From assembly GCF_014805625.2 (NCBI RefSeq), contig NW_023998490.1, forward strand, positions 2,060,454 to 2,124,453: a DNA stretch of 64,000 bases, given 5' to 3'. Under the pieces are notes generated by a model. That model saw only the letters and a program-made list of their open reading frames with translations. It was not told the origin of the DNA and made no database searches. This document shows, one piece after another, positions 47,463 to 59,485 of this stretch. This DNA is from Glossina fuscipes (Eukaryota; Arthropoda; Insecta; Diptera; Glossinidae). Each line of letters starts with the position of its first letter. Positions within the stretch are counted from its first letter, which is position 1. The translations under genes and the position numbers were made by a program.

Positions 47463-47747
47463 TTATAGAATATAAGCAATCACACCGCCAGAATTCGAAT
47501 CTATCCGCGGATAGCTGGAACATCGCAACAACAATTTGAAGGGGATGGCAATCGGAAACACTTCGAAGTGCAATGCTTTTAATATTCCGAGATTAATGCT
47601 ATGCTCTCTAGCTAACAACTCGGCTATCTCAACAAATGCAGGCGATTTGCTGCTAAAGGTCGGCCACCACCAGTTCTCGCATCTTCTTTTCGAATTACGT
47701 GAGTGTCTAACTGAATCAATCGTCATACCGTCAGTTGAGAAAATCAT
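47463..47747 (-). pseudogene. Possible gene remnant
   Basis: A 94-codon minus-strand frame reads SVRHSRNSKRRCENWWWPTF, SSKSPAFVEIAELLAREHSI, NLGILKALHFEVFPIAIPFK and LLLRCSSYPRIDSNSGGVIA. The composition is more balanced than the background, and the plus strand is also open, which weakens the case. Family not recognised. Confidence 0.35.
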
Positions 47748-47769
47748 TCTGTTTGTTCTTGTAATTTAA

Positions 47770-49085
47770 TTTCTCCCAAGTAGCAAAAAACCACTTGATA
47801 TATACATATATGTATATATGTAATAACCTTTCTAAATACAGAATGCGAAGCAAAAAGTAAACAAATTATTTGATAAGGAATTCCAGTCGATTATAGTTCA
47901 TCTCGTTTTTCTTCTCACTTTCGATAGTTTACAATGAAGAAGAATAGATACACATACATGCACTAATACGCATTCACATACAGACGCATACACGCATGCA
48001 CAATAACTAGCTCGTACGTTGATTCGTTCGTTCGCTCATTTAAACTTAGGCCACTATCAAAGTTCGACTGCGTACGTAACTCCAGCGTGTACTTAATGAA
48101 TATAATGTAACCCGAGCTTTTTTTTTGCTTTTGTTTATTTTTTCTACAACGCTTGATGAGAGATCTTTCTATGTATGCGTGTTTATAATATTGTATCTTG
48201 AAATAAAACCCTGGTAAACGAAATCTCTCGAATTGCTTTATGAGCTGTAATAATATTTTCTTCTTGTTTTTATTATTATAGCTAACTAGTTATGTATTGG
48301 TTTTTATGTAAAAATAAATGTGTATACAAGATATGAATACGTGTGCGTTTTTAGATTATAGAACTGTGCGTGATGTTTACTGAAATGTCATGATTCGCCT
48401 TAGGCCAAAGGCAATGCATAAATTAAACTACATTTCTTTTGTAAAAGATCGCTCAGCAAATTTAGTCGCGACTTTCAAATATAACGGAATGGAAATAAAT
48501 TTGAGCACGCGAAAAACTGGTAGGCGTTATAAGCGCCCTTAACCGCCCTTAAATGCTCCAAAAATTTGAACTGCTTTCAACAACGACTTTTTCTATTGTT
48601 GCAATCTTTAGAAGCAAACTAGTTAAGGATGGTTGTATGTAAGCCTACAATCTAACTATATATCGATAAAAGTGAAATTGTATTTTAATTTTCATCTGTT
48701 TAAAGCAAAAGAGCAATAATTGAAAAAGTAATAAGAGGTTCAAGTTTTTCTTTGAAAACAGGCGATGAGTAATAACAAATGACAAGTAAATAAATAAACA
48801 ATTAAATAATAATAAAAAAAAAAAAGTAACCAACAAAACAAAGAAATTCTTTTTGAGAAATCGTTAAAAAACAGTTTACATTATGTGAATTTTAAGCAAT
48901 AACTTTATGAGAATTATTGATATCAAGCAAATACCAGATCATCCTTGCTTGCCGTGTCTTTTGCTCGTTGGTCAAAAACCATAACAGATACACGATGTAA
49001 ATGTCTGCAAAATTATTCTACAAAAATAGAAAGAAATCAGCCACGCCCAATGATATTATGGAATATACAAATTTACATTTGCCTT
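47770..49085. other. No gene seen
   Basis: AT-rich, with a palindromic (TA)n-type run near 47795 and a cluster of CATACA/CGCATACA repeats at about 47950-48000. Confidence 0.4.
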
Positions 49086-49109
49086 TTTTTCATTCTTTTA
49101 TAGGATAAC

Positions 49110-49175
49110 GGTAATGGGTAATGGGTATAGAATATTCGGTCATAATCGAATATAATTTTCTTACTTGTTTTCTTT
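49110..49175 (+). repeat. Dispersed repeat family, 3' end
   Basis: GGGTATAGAATATTCGGTCA then TAATCGAATATAATTTTCTT and ACTTGTTTTC form the 3' signature. Confidence 0.55.
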
Positions 49176-49904
49176 TATTTTTTTCATTTTACAAATTAAT
49201 TAAAATTAAATGACAACAGAAAAAAAATTTATGAATGTTTTCGATTTGCACTCACATATAAAAATTTTTATTTCGACTTACACGACTTTTGGGGGGAACT
49301 TAATCACGGCGTGACATGAGGTATAGATGTACTTACTTATTAGCATCGTATATTACTAAGGATTTTCTGCCGAAAATGCACATTTCTACGCAATGAAATA
49401 ATTAAAATAAATGATTGTATTGAGCTTGACACGAATTGTATCTTAGATGTCATCGATAATTATTTTTTCTTTCCTTACTTTTTTATTTCTTATTATTATT
49501 ATTATTATATACAGTTTTCATTATCAATGACTTCGCCTATACCGATTTTTTACGTATATATGTATATACAAGCATATGACTCAGTAAAGTCTTCGCATAC
49601 TTTCATTACCTATTTTAAGTATTAAGCTGAAGTCACCTTTAAGGTGCTTGTCGTAAAGTCTTCATTTATATGCAAGCGTTTTTCAAGGGAATACTAATTA
49701 GAAACGAAGGCTTTTGGATAAGTTCAGATGTGAGACGGAATTAAATTTAACAAAATCTTGCCTTTATTACGACTGGTTGCCGCAAATTAAAGCCACGAAG
49801 AGGATTCTAAATGCGGTTCTCTAAGACGGTTTACTGTTTTTTTTTTTTTTTTTTTTTGGCCTATGCATTGATAGCTTTCAAATTTGAACATTTCCTTTTG
49901 TTTG

Positions 49905-50100
49905 TAAACACACTATAGTGGGCTATAATGCACCAGGCGGACAGACAGGCAATTGACTCAAATCGGTGCGGAAAGTGATTCTGCATTGATGGGTATAATA
50001 AAAGAGGCTTTTACGTCAAGTCCTTCTGGGTGTTGTACACATCCGCAATACTTGCAAAAATATACTTTTGCACCTTTGTGCGGTGTAGAGTATAATAATG
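49905..50100 (-). repeat. Dispersed repeat family copy, - orientation
   Basis: GGCGGACAGACAGGCAATTG, then ATCGGTGCGGAAAGTGATTC and GCGGTGTAGAGTATAATAAT give the reverse of the family 5' end and core. Confidence 0.5.
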
Positions 50101-52149
50101 CCGAAACTCTGTTTAAAAGCAAATCGAGAATTTTTGTTAAAAAAAAACTGTGTACCCTTGACTTTGTCTGAAAGTCTTTTTGTAAAAGTTTTCCTTATCC
50201 ATTGATTTTAACATAAATTTTTATTTACTTCTGGTGCGATACACTTAAGATGGAAACCACTCTGAGGTCTTAGTAAAAACGTACTTTTTTTTTTTAAAGG
50301 AAAGAAAGATCAGAGAAGAGTAATATTCAAGCAAATTATTAAGAATATATTTAAGTATTAAAAATAAAATTACTTTTGCAACGTATTAGAAATTGGCAGG
50401 TAGCATAGTTGTTTCGAACTTTGAAACTCAAAAAAAAAAAAAAAAAAAAATTAAATCACTTAGGCGCAGTGAACGACGGCGTTGTGTTTAAACTGATTTC
50501 TATCGATTTTTGCGTAATAGGCGAGTGATGTTTGTTTCGACAAAGTGTTCTGCTTCAATCAAAACCAAAAAAAAAAACCGAATAAATAAAAGTGCAAATT
50601 AGTTTCAATCCCTCACAAGTTTCCCTAAGTATTGTACAAAAAATTCGGACAACAATGAATGAATGAAAATTTTCGGAGTTATGTTGCGAGTCACTTTGAA
50701 CAAATCGCGCATTTAAAGTTTTAATAACCGGTATGCTGTTATACTTGTTTGTTTGCAAAATCATATTTTCGGACAGTTTAAAATCTTTCCCCGCTCCCAA
50801 TTACGTTTTGGCGTCGCTCTTAACTATTTAAAGGGAAAAGATGTTCCCTTTCGCTTGAAATTGTAATTATAACCTCAGCAGGCGGACAGAAAGACTGACG
50901 TTTGTAAGAGAGCTTTGCTAATCACACTGGTGCTGAATATCTATGCTTAGAGGATCTCCGAAAGCCTCCTAGCCTTACAAACAAATGACAAATGTAATAC
51001 GTGCCCCATGTTGACAGCATGAAAATGCTATCAAATCAGGAATCACTGTGTTTACCTGAAGCTCAAGGTTAAATCCTCTATTTCTCATGCAGTGAAACTA
51101 AGCAGATGGTCAAAAGTACTTTGCATTTTTGGGGAGGGGATCTATACGATTACACGAACCTAGCGTGCATAAACAATCCGAGGTGTGCTGTGTGTCAAAA
51201 TAATTTCCGAAGTATCTGTGCGATGATTATGGAAGCCTGCTGTGCTCTCTGTAAAATGAATCTTTTCATAACTTATCTCTATTATGTACGCACACATATA
51301 AATACATTTCTATGTATTCGAATAGTTTATGTACGTAAGTCTTCTATAACACTGACTATAAAGATGATAGATAAGAATATATGTACATGTACATATATAT
51401 ATATATATTATTCATTTTTTATATAAACGAATAACAATGAGGAAATAAGTATATAAATTTTGTTACAATATAAATTAAAAACATTCAAAGAGTGAAATTA
51501 TTTTAAAAGAATTTTAGGTATATGCAGCGAGAACTAACCTGAAATAGAAGGGTGAGAAAGAGAGGCATAGATAAAAAAAAGAGAGATATTTTTGTAATTA
51601 ACCGCCGGATCGCAATAGAGTAACATGCAAACATTCTTGGTCATCAACATTAACGTATAGAGACACTCTTCAGAGAGATAACAAAACGCATTTTTCCTTT
51701 GATGCGTCTGTTCGTCTGACGCACGGATCAGCACATTTTTTTTTATCTAGAAAACCATATTTTGTTTTGTCCATATTTAGGTATGAAAGGTTGGTTGCCT
51801 GTCTTCTGCATTTTTGGAATGACATTTTTTGACTTGATTTCCTGCATCACATATCGCAGATAAATGGTAATTTTCATCTTGCCTTGCACTTGTGCCTTTT
51901 TACCTATCAGATTGTGTATTCTTGTGGATTCTTGTATCTAATAACAATGGAGTCGTTCTTGGTGACACACATCACATCCCCGAACTCACAAAAAAAAAGT
52001 CATTCTAAGTATTTCGGTTAAGCATAGCAGCTTCTGCATTAATGACACTGGAATATATCTACTCCAAGTTTTCGTACATCTTCCAGGCTATAACTATAAC
52101 CTAGCTCTCTCTCTCAATTCCTTTCTGACTATCAATGCAACGGATCTTC
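50100..52149. other. No gene seen
   Basis: AT-rich. Poly-A runs near 50431-50450 and poly-T runs. No supported coding frame. Confidence 0.4.
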
Positions 52150-52153
52150 CTAA

Positions 52154-52938
52154 CACTTAGCCGACTGCGCGCCACAAGGAGACCTGGGCAGTTTCCACCG
52201 CCTATTTTTTTGTGGTATCACGGGCTGAAATTCGCTACGTGAAAGCAAAAACCTCCGAATATTATTTATGTAATCAATTTTATCCCATCGTAACGATTTA
52301 CATAATTCTTACACAAAATTTGAAATTAAAAATTTATTATACTTATTTTTTAATGGTTATTCAGAGGTACAGGCAATACAGTCAGGAAATTAAGGACATA
52401 GAAGATAAGAGATAAATAAAGTAACTCAAATAAGGAACAAAACAGCACAAGATAATTAGTATTGTTTCCGCGTATTATATCCTTCGGAACATGTAAGCTT
52501 ATGCACTGGCACACTACAAGATTCGCAGACATGCCGTGTACAGGCAGATTTTTTATTTACAGAGCATACTCTGCATTTCCATTGAGGATATGTCTTGCTT
52601 CCATTTGTGACACTAGGTACCAGTTTGTGTATTTCATGTCTTAGGGTAAACGTCCTGGTGAGGCCTGCTTCGGTGTTCGGTCTTGCTTGTATTGGGTCAA
52701 TATTTTGAATTTAATTCTCCTCCCGTTGTATCAATGCTATTGCCACATTGAGTACTAATATGCTTATTACAATGTACATACATAGAATATTTGCGGAAGG
52801 GAAAGTCAGTAGAGAAAGAATTTCGAGTTGAACAGTCGAAAGTGTTGCCAAAAATAAATTGTGAATAATTGTACAAAAAAAAAAAAAACTTTTCCGGTAA
52901 AAGGGACCGACCGATCTACCCGATCGGTCGGCTAAGTG
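52154..52938 (-). mobile_element. piggyBac-type element, internally deleted
   Basis: The 12-bp ends CACTTAGCCGAC (52154-52165) and its exact reverse complement GTCGGCTAAGTG (52927-52938) flank a 785-bp element. The right flank is TTAA (52939-52942), the piggyBac target site; the left flank is CTAA (52150-52153), one base changed. The C-terminal part of the transposase lies inside on the minus strand. A perfect 10-bp palindrome with a 5-nt loop (52907-52931, CCGACCGATC / GATCGGTCGG) sits at the right end and overlaps the TIR. Most of the transposase (the DDD catalytic core) is missing, so it could move only with help from another copy. Confidence 0.8.
52456..52790 (-). pseudogene. piggyBac transposase, C-terminal cysteine-rich domain
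   Basis: The minus-strand frame from 52710 is open for 84 codons to TAA 52458-52456 and is joined upstream, past one TAA (52713-52711), to LCMYIVISILVLNVAIALIQ, reaching about 52790. It reads NTEAGLTRTFTLRHEIHKLV, SKTYPQWKCRVCSVNKKSAC and RHVCESCSVPVHKLTCSEGY. The W-K-C-x2-C, V-C-x2-C, H-x3-C pattern is the RING-like cysteine-rich domain that in piggyBac transposases binds the element ends; the preceding 'H-I-KLVP' helix is also typical. The catalytic domain is absent. Confidence 0.8.
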
Positions 52939-52944
52939 TTAAGA

Positions 52945-54980
52945 AAGAAAATGTGCTTATTGCATATATATACATGTGTATACGTATATATGTTATATGT
53001 CGAAGATAAATTTCAGTCATTAACTGCTGATTTGATTTGTTCTAGTACGAGTTCGAAAAACATTTTTTTATATTCCTAATTTCTATATCAATCTTTATAT
53101 GTTGTATGTACTTATGGACCGAATATTTGCTGCACACTAATTCTAATTTGTTTTTTGTAATAAAAATGAATGGTTTTTATTTTTTAAATATATAATACGG
53201 ATTTCGCTACTATTTTTTTACAAAATATTTAGAGCTTTTTCATCTTTTCTAAAGTAAGTTAAAAAAATTTAGCATATGCCGCATGATTTTTTGGAGTATG
53301 TTCTTTGCACGGCTTTCTAAGAAAGCCTGCGAAAAGAGAGCTGTCCGTGCTTGCACACAATTTTAGATTAATATCTAGTATGGGTATGCAATACCCTTGT
53401 TTTTCTATTTTGGATGGATCCCGTTCATTTTTAAATTACATTTATATATATATAAACTAGGAATACTTCTTTCAAGTTCATGGTGGACCACGAGCACTCC
53501 GACATTCTTCCTTTATCAATAATCATACCCCCGGTCGAGATTGCTAAATGCTTAAGAAAAAAAGTTATTATTACACGAATGGGCAAATGGACAAATACGC
53601 TTAAATCTTCTTAGAATGTTATCATGATTAAAAATTTGTAATGTTTATGAGGTCTTTTTCGTGTCGTATATTTCTGGTCGTAGAGGTAAAAAGTCTTTAG
53701 TTAAGCGCCTTAGGTATGAGTGCGGATGGAAGACTTTGGCCAGCTTGACGACTCAATATTGTTCGTGTGAAAAATGATGGGCAATCCTTGTTCAAGCATT
53801 TCGTTTTATCTGTCTATCGCCCTTGTCAAAGGCAGTTAACTTTTCTGTTGCCGCACACCAGCGCAAGCTGAGGGGATTGTTAACTGTTTACAGCATTTCG
53901 ACAGAAAAGCGGGTTTGTTTCGTAGCTAGAAAAATTTCGATTACCTTAGAGATCTCTTGTGCGAAGAGCACTGTTCAGCCATGAAATTCATACGATGTCC
54001 GAAGGGCTCGATGAAGCTCTTGCTCTGCTCCGCTCTGTGGGAAGTGCTTAAATTCAATTTATGCTATTGCCAAAGGTTTAAATCGTCGGCATACCCGGAA
54101 AGTATCTAAGAACAAAGTATCCAAGTCGACCCGGATTAGAGTACTGGCGAAAAAGCATTGCTTGGCGAACCTCTGAGCTTTTCTGAGGGGACATGTAGCC
54201 ATAATTTGTCATTTTTAAGGCACAAGCCAGCAGTGGGTCTAAAACGCTTTATTCAAGAGGAAAGCAATCTCTCTCTCTCATTTCCATTTTCAATAACCAA
54301 CATTGGCTTTATTTGTGTTAATGTTTTCTTTTTCTCACTCTCTCTCTCTCTCTCTCTCTCTCTTTTTAGAAAACTCTCCAAGTCGCATTAGTTGTCTGAA
54401 TGTTGAATAAAATAAATGTTTTCCTGAACATAAAATTTACCGCATCATATTAGTGAGTAATGAGCTTCACCGTTATTGTCAAATACGACGACCATCACAA
54501 GTAAGAAAAAGTCACTGGGAAAGAGACGGCGAAGAAATTTCAACAAATGCCAAGAAAACGGAATAGCGTTATATATTATTTTTAAGTGAATGCTAATCGA
54601 AATGCAGTTAATTGTTTAAATTACAAAGAAAACGCACCGAAGAAAAAAAAATACCGCAAACATGTTTAAAGCAGGCAGTCCTTTCGATAATCTGCTTACT
54701 TGACAACTACTGTTGCATCTTTGGGAAAATCCGGAGACTAGTAAAAAAAAAACGATAATCATTAATTTCGCACATTCTCAAGTACTGTTCCAAAAAAAAT
54801 TTTTTTTAATACATTTTTTCAATTCGGAAAGATCCGAAAAAATTAAAGAGAAAAAAATTAAAAACAACGAAAAAAGCCTTAAAAAAGAAAATCGAACCAT
54901 TAGCGGGTCTGGTTCACTTACATTTAGTGAATTAGTGTCAACATAAAAATTTTGTGTTGTAACGTTAATTAATTAAGTGC
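52945..54980. other. No firm gene
   Basis: A patch with more G and C at 53740-54150 has possible coding sense (+ frame AILVQAFRFICLSPLSKAVN) but too many breaks to support. A (CT)n microsatellite lies at 54339-54363. Confidence 0.35.
54339..54363 (+). repeat. (CT)n microsatellite
   Basis: Uninterrupted CT units. Confidence 0.95.
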
Positions 54981-54983
54981 CGC

Positions 54984-56177
54984 ATGTGGGTTCCATCAGA
55001 ATCTAGCATTGTACCGAAGACGTTGCTGAAGTGGACGTTGCCGCAAAGTAATGCTAACAAGCGTATCATCGTTGCGATTGATGATAAAAAAACTAAAATT
55101 AAAAAAAAATTTAAACTTATTTTCAAATTTAAACACAGTTTAATTTTATTGCCAACGCTAAAGCTTTCGTTGCTACCATCGCCGCGTTCGCAAACTCAGT
55201 CGCAGTCGCAGCCGCAGCCGCTACTTACAATTGAAACGAAAATCATAAAACAAAATAATCATCTTGAAGAGAAACGTTTGCGAGACACGTGTACGTGTAT
55301 TTGTTTGTGTCGTTTAAATTGTTGTGAACGTCGGAAGGCGTTTGTTGCATCGTTACAATTATTAATAAAACATCAATCGATTTTCATTTTCTTCCAGTCT
55401 ATTCTTGTTTTAATAACAACGGTCTTAATGAATGACATTCGGTTAAAGATTCCCTATAACTACAAATTTAATAATAATAATACAAAAAATATATTAACAA
55501 AGATTTCATTATCAACTTTCACGCCAAAGCGTAAAGTGGCTAAAGTGTCATCGATTCGCAAGAATTATTTGAACACCAGCGGCAACAGCAACAATCGAAA
55601 CTATCGTACTTATAATAATAGCAGTAAATCAAATAAAGTATTCCTTTATTATACGCCACGTGATCCACGCCTAAGGATTATCAATAAACAAAAAATTCAA
55701 GTCCGCACCAGTAGACACTTGATCTCTGCTTTCGCGTTGTTTGACAGTTTGTTTTCCTTATTAAACAATCTCGCTTTAATACGAAGTGATCGTGGCAAAT
55801 TAAAAATAATTCATAATTTATATAATAACGGTGAGTTAATTGGTGGCGATTTATCGAATAAATCAGCAACAGCAGCAGCAGCAGCAGCATCACTACCACC
55901 AGACACAGCAGCAACATCAACGGTCCCGTCGCCATCTTTGACAGTAACAACAATCATCTATCAATTAATATTAAGTGCTACTTTATATCATCTATTGCAA
56001 AGCGATGAAAAGGAAAACAACAAGAACAACAACAACAACGGGAATAATAAAGAAAAATTAAAAAATATTTATAGTGATAGTATTAGTAGCGATCAGTGTG
56101 CGATCGTTGCTTGTGATAATTTCAAAAAGTTTAGCTACGATAACAAATATATACATATATATATATATATATATTAA
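54984..56177 (+). CDS. Long orphan open frame, low-complexity
   Basis: A 397-codon open frame starts at an ATG in GCCGCATGTGG context and ends in (ATAT)n. That is unusually long for this AT-rich window. It is rich in Asn, Lys, Ser and Ile, with runs such as QTQSQSQPQP, NNNNN and ATAAAAAAS, and two hydrophobic stretches near residues 50-65 and 125-146 (FIFFQSILVLITTVLM). I recognise no domain. A strong donor GAAG|GTAAGA follows at 56299, so the frame may instead lie in the 5' leader of a gene continuing to the right. Simple repeats explain part of the openness. It is either a species-specific gene or a long leader exon. Confidence 0.35.
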   Translation: MWVPSESSIVPKTLLKWTLPQSNANKRIIVAIDDKKTKIKKKFKLIFKFKHSLILLPTLKLSLLPSPRSQTQSQSQPQPLLTIETKIIKQNNHLEEKRLRDTCTCICLCRLNCCERRKAFVASLQLLIKHQSIFIFFQSILVLITTVLMNDIRLKIPYNYKFNNNNTKNILTKISLSTFTPKRKVAKVSSIRKNYLNTSGNSNNRNYRTYNNSSKSNKVFLYYTPRDPRLRIINKQKIQVRTSRHLISAFALFDSLFSLLNNLALIRSDRGKLKIIHNLYNNGELIGGDLSNKSATAAAAAASLPPDTAATSTVPSPSLTVTTIIYQLILSATLYHLLQSDEKENNKNNNNNGNNKEKLKNIYSDSISSDQCAIVACDNFKKFSYDNKYIHIYIYIY

Positions 56178-56310
56178 TTAATACAACTAACGCTATTGAA
56201 CTTATTGTTATTACTGCAATGTTGTCGCAGCTGAAGAAATTCAAATAATTAAGGAATTGATTGCGCTACCTATTCGTCATAATACAAATCTTGTGAAGGT
56301 AAGAGCACAC
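56178..56310 (+). promoter_or_regulatory. Strong 5' splice site after the orphan frame
   Basis: CTTGTGAAG|GTAAGAGCACAC places GT at 56299-56300 and matches the fly donor consensus very well. It would end a first exon of about 1.3-1.6 kb, with the next exon beyond or to the right in the window. Confidence 0.45.
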
Positions 56311-58790
56311 AACTTTTGTTTTTGTTTCATTTTTTGGTCCAGTTATTTAAGAAAAGCTTTCTTTACTGATGGTGGGATGTTTCCTCCAAAAGACAGAAAA
56401 GAAAAAAAGGAGAAAGCTTGGGGCATCATTTGACATAATAAATATTACTGTTGTATATTAGATTATTGCTCAAGGTCATATTTACCACTTGCTGCGTACG
56501 GTATATTGAGTTAGTTCGAATGTGTGTAACAACCGGACAAGGTACGATAGGCTCATTATTTCAAAACTTTGGCAACGCCTACAAGGAAGCTTCATAGATC
56601 GAACATAATATATATATTCTAGAGTATAAAATTCTGAACCGATTTGATCTCCGATCTTCGTCTTGTGTAATACCGGTCTAAAACATTTTCCTGGCCACAA
56701 ACACAAGCTTTCGACTTTAAATTTGACAGAAATATCGGAAAGTATTGAAAATGGGCCAAATCTATCGAAGGACACGCTACAGTCCCACGTAAACTGAGAA
56801 CATGTCCGCTTTTCAAAAGGATTAGAAAATTAGTTTTGTTTATGGTCATTAATCACCAACTACAACAGATAAATCTACACGAATTTATATTCGAACGTAT
56901 ATTCTATGGATGGTGCTGTGGTATCTCCACAAAAATAGGAAAAATTGACCAACATCGTAGTGTATTCTATATATATAGAGTGTAAAATGTAATCTTTTTT
57001 TTTGCCAGACTTTTATGACGGGCAGAACCAAGCTTCAAAAACTCCATAAGTGTTCATACAGTCTTGGCCAGTTTCAAGGTTGGGATGCACCAAAGCATGT
57101 CCGTGTGTTAACGTCTGTTCGTCTGCCCAACTGTGTAATCGCAAATTTTTCAAAAATTTTGAGGAAATTTGTTTTCCTTTGCGAAATTTACATTGGCCAT
57201 ATAAGTTTATTATATCGTGACGGTGTTTTCGACACACGTTTATTTATAAAGATGCAAGTATATCGGTCAATAAGTACCGGTACTAATTAAGAAGAAAACT
57301 CCTTTCTATGCAAACCTCGTCTTTACTCCTCAACGCGCTCTCCTTGCAGAGTGTTGCTATCACTCCAACGTTTCTCGAATATTTCAAGACGGTTTGTCCG
57401 GTTACTGCGAATAAGCTTACACAGTTACTGCAATGACCTAATCATTTAATCGAAATCTTTTTCTCTCAACCATTCTTTTGAGATTCGCAAATAAATAGTT
57501 ACAGTTAGTTGCTCAGATCTGGAGGCAAGGCGGATCTCAGTATCAAATCGAATTTGTAATGTAATGTTTTTGTCCTAATGTGAGGAGAGGCGCTATCCAT
57601 TTGAATGCAAGCTTTGCCTTGCCCTTACTTGCTAAATAGTGCACACACTGCCTTTTCATATCGTTAGGATGACAACTAACTCTTTCGCAATTTTGTTTTT
57701 CGATTATCGATTCGATAAAGTTTTCAGAATTTTTTTTGAATTTTCTAGTTTAACGACCTTTTTCGTGCGTCCACTACCTTTCAGCGCCATCGTCAATCCC
57801 TACGACCTCGTTTAAAACCAGCGAATTACTGCTAAATGGTTACTTTTGACGGCAAAGAGTATCATAATACAATTTAAGACAACACCGCGTTTCACTGTCG
57901 TATTTTTCTATCAAAAAGTAGTATTTAATTAACATAGGAACATTGAATATATCCATTGTTCCATTCCAGAGTAGTAAGTAAAGTAAGTACAACTATTGGT
58001 AATTCCTAAAAATGTTACGAAATCTATAAGTCGGTCTTGAGACTTATTGATGCACGCTGTAAACGAGAACGAGAGTAATTGTGTACGCACGTGATAGTTT
58101 CGTGCGCAAATTGCGCTCTATTTCACCTAAGAGAAGAAAAGGTATGAGGCCCACCAAGTCGATCCACTTTTCTTCTCCTTAAATAAATTTATCTACTGAC
58201 CATAAAATACATCTTTTCTCTGACAAACATTTGATGAACTCAATCGATTCGATTGTTAAGCACGGTGCAAGGCTGGAACAATATTTAAGTTTTAGAAAAA
58301 ATTTGACTACGAAGCAGAAGTCATAGAGGAAAGTTGAGTTGTCTTCCTTTGAGGTACCGTTTTTCGTTCGCGGGCGAAATGACTTTCCGTGTATGATGGA
58401 GGAAACGTAGCTAATCAGTCAGCTAAGAAAAATACTCGAAGGTATCTTGTGATGTGTGTGTTGCCTACGAAATGTGATTTCAATTGTCTAGAGGGCGATT
58501 GTAGCATACTTTTTATGTTCTCATAGCTAACAATAGCGAGAGTTCGACTATAATTTTACGTTAATGTTTACAACCAGTTACACAAACAGCTGGTGTTTAG
58601 ATAGAAACAAAGTTTTTTGAAAAAATAAAATTGAAAAAAGAGTAAGTAATAAAAAATTAATATTTTACGAAAGTAATTGAACACAAAATAAATAAAAAAT
58701 TGCAAAATAAAAACTAATCCGAAATGATGATGGAATAGATGCCGAAGGGCACTACCGTACACCATCACAATGCTGTTTTATAAAAAGTTA
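56311..58790. other. No gene seen; repeat copy inside
   Basis: 57010-57290 carries the dispersed family (GTCCGTGTGTTAACGTCTGT then TCGTCTGCCCAAC, TTTTTCAAAAATTTTGAGG). No coding frame is supported. Confidence 0.4.
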
Positions 58791-58794
58791 TATT

Positions 58795-59485
58795 TCTCTT
58801 CAAAGCTTACGCCACTTGCACGGTATAGCAGGATACAATAGGTTTGTGCGGGTATTCGTAGCACCTGCGGAGACCCATAGGTCAGATCCATATTTTATTG
58901 TAGGGAGTGGTTTGATCTCATTTTTTAAATGGACTTAAACTTATCTGTCCGCCAGCGATCTGCCCATGAGTTTTTGTGTTCAAGGTCTTTGAAATATTCT
59001 GACGAGCTGCGGTGCCACGTTCCCCTGCCGTATAACTGTTTCCACGAAAAGTTATATAGCCTTTTTATGGCGTGATTTCCAGGATGAAAATGATTTGACA
59101 ACTTTGTACCAAGTCTGCCTATTTTTTAGATGCCACTTCATACAGAGATTCTCATGAAGCAGTAAAAAATGGCCCTTGATAGCAATTTCACATAAAAATG
59201 AACTGCACCAAATTTGGACCCATGTTTTGAAATCCAACTTATATAACGGTCTCCTCAAAGCGTTTATTTTGTGTTGTGAACTATGCCTTTGGCCATGGTC
59301 TTCTGTACATTGCCTTAATATGTTTTCAATAAACGCCTTTATATAGAAAGAAACAAGATATAATCCTTTCGTATTTTATCATGTACATAAATGAAGAATG
59401 GTATTGGACGCTATAGCGTAGGTTGTTTAACGGTCGGTGTTGATCGACTATAATATTTTTGATGACTTTTTCCCAATACTTGTTT
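58795..59485 (+). repeat. Dispersed repeat family copy, long
   Basis: It opens with GCTTACGCCACTTGCACGGT then ATAGCAGG, has CTGTCCGCCAGCGATCTGCC in the middle, and ends AACGGTCGGTGTTGATCGAC followed by TACTTGTTTATCG. This copy is longer than 29051-29431, with extra DNA inside. Confidence 0.55.

Noticed and set aside
53740..54150. Patch with mixed coding-like sense on both strands
   Set aside because: Frequent stops in every frame and no recognisable motif.
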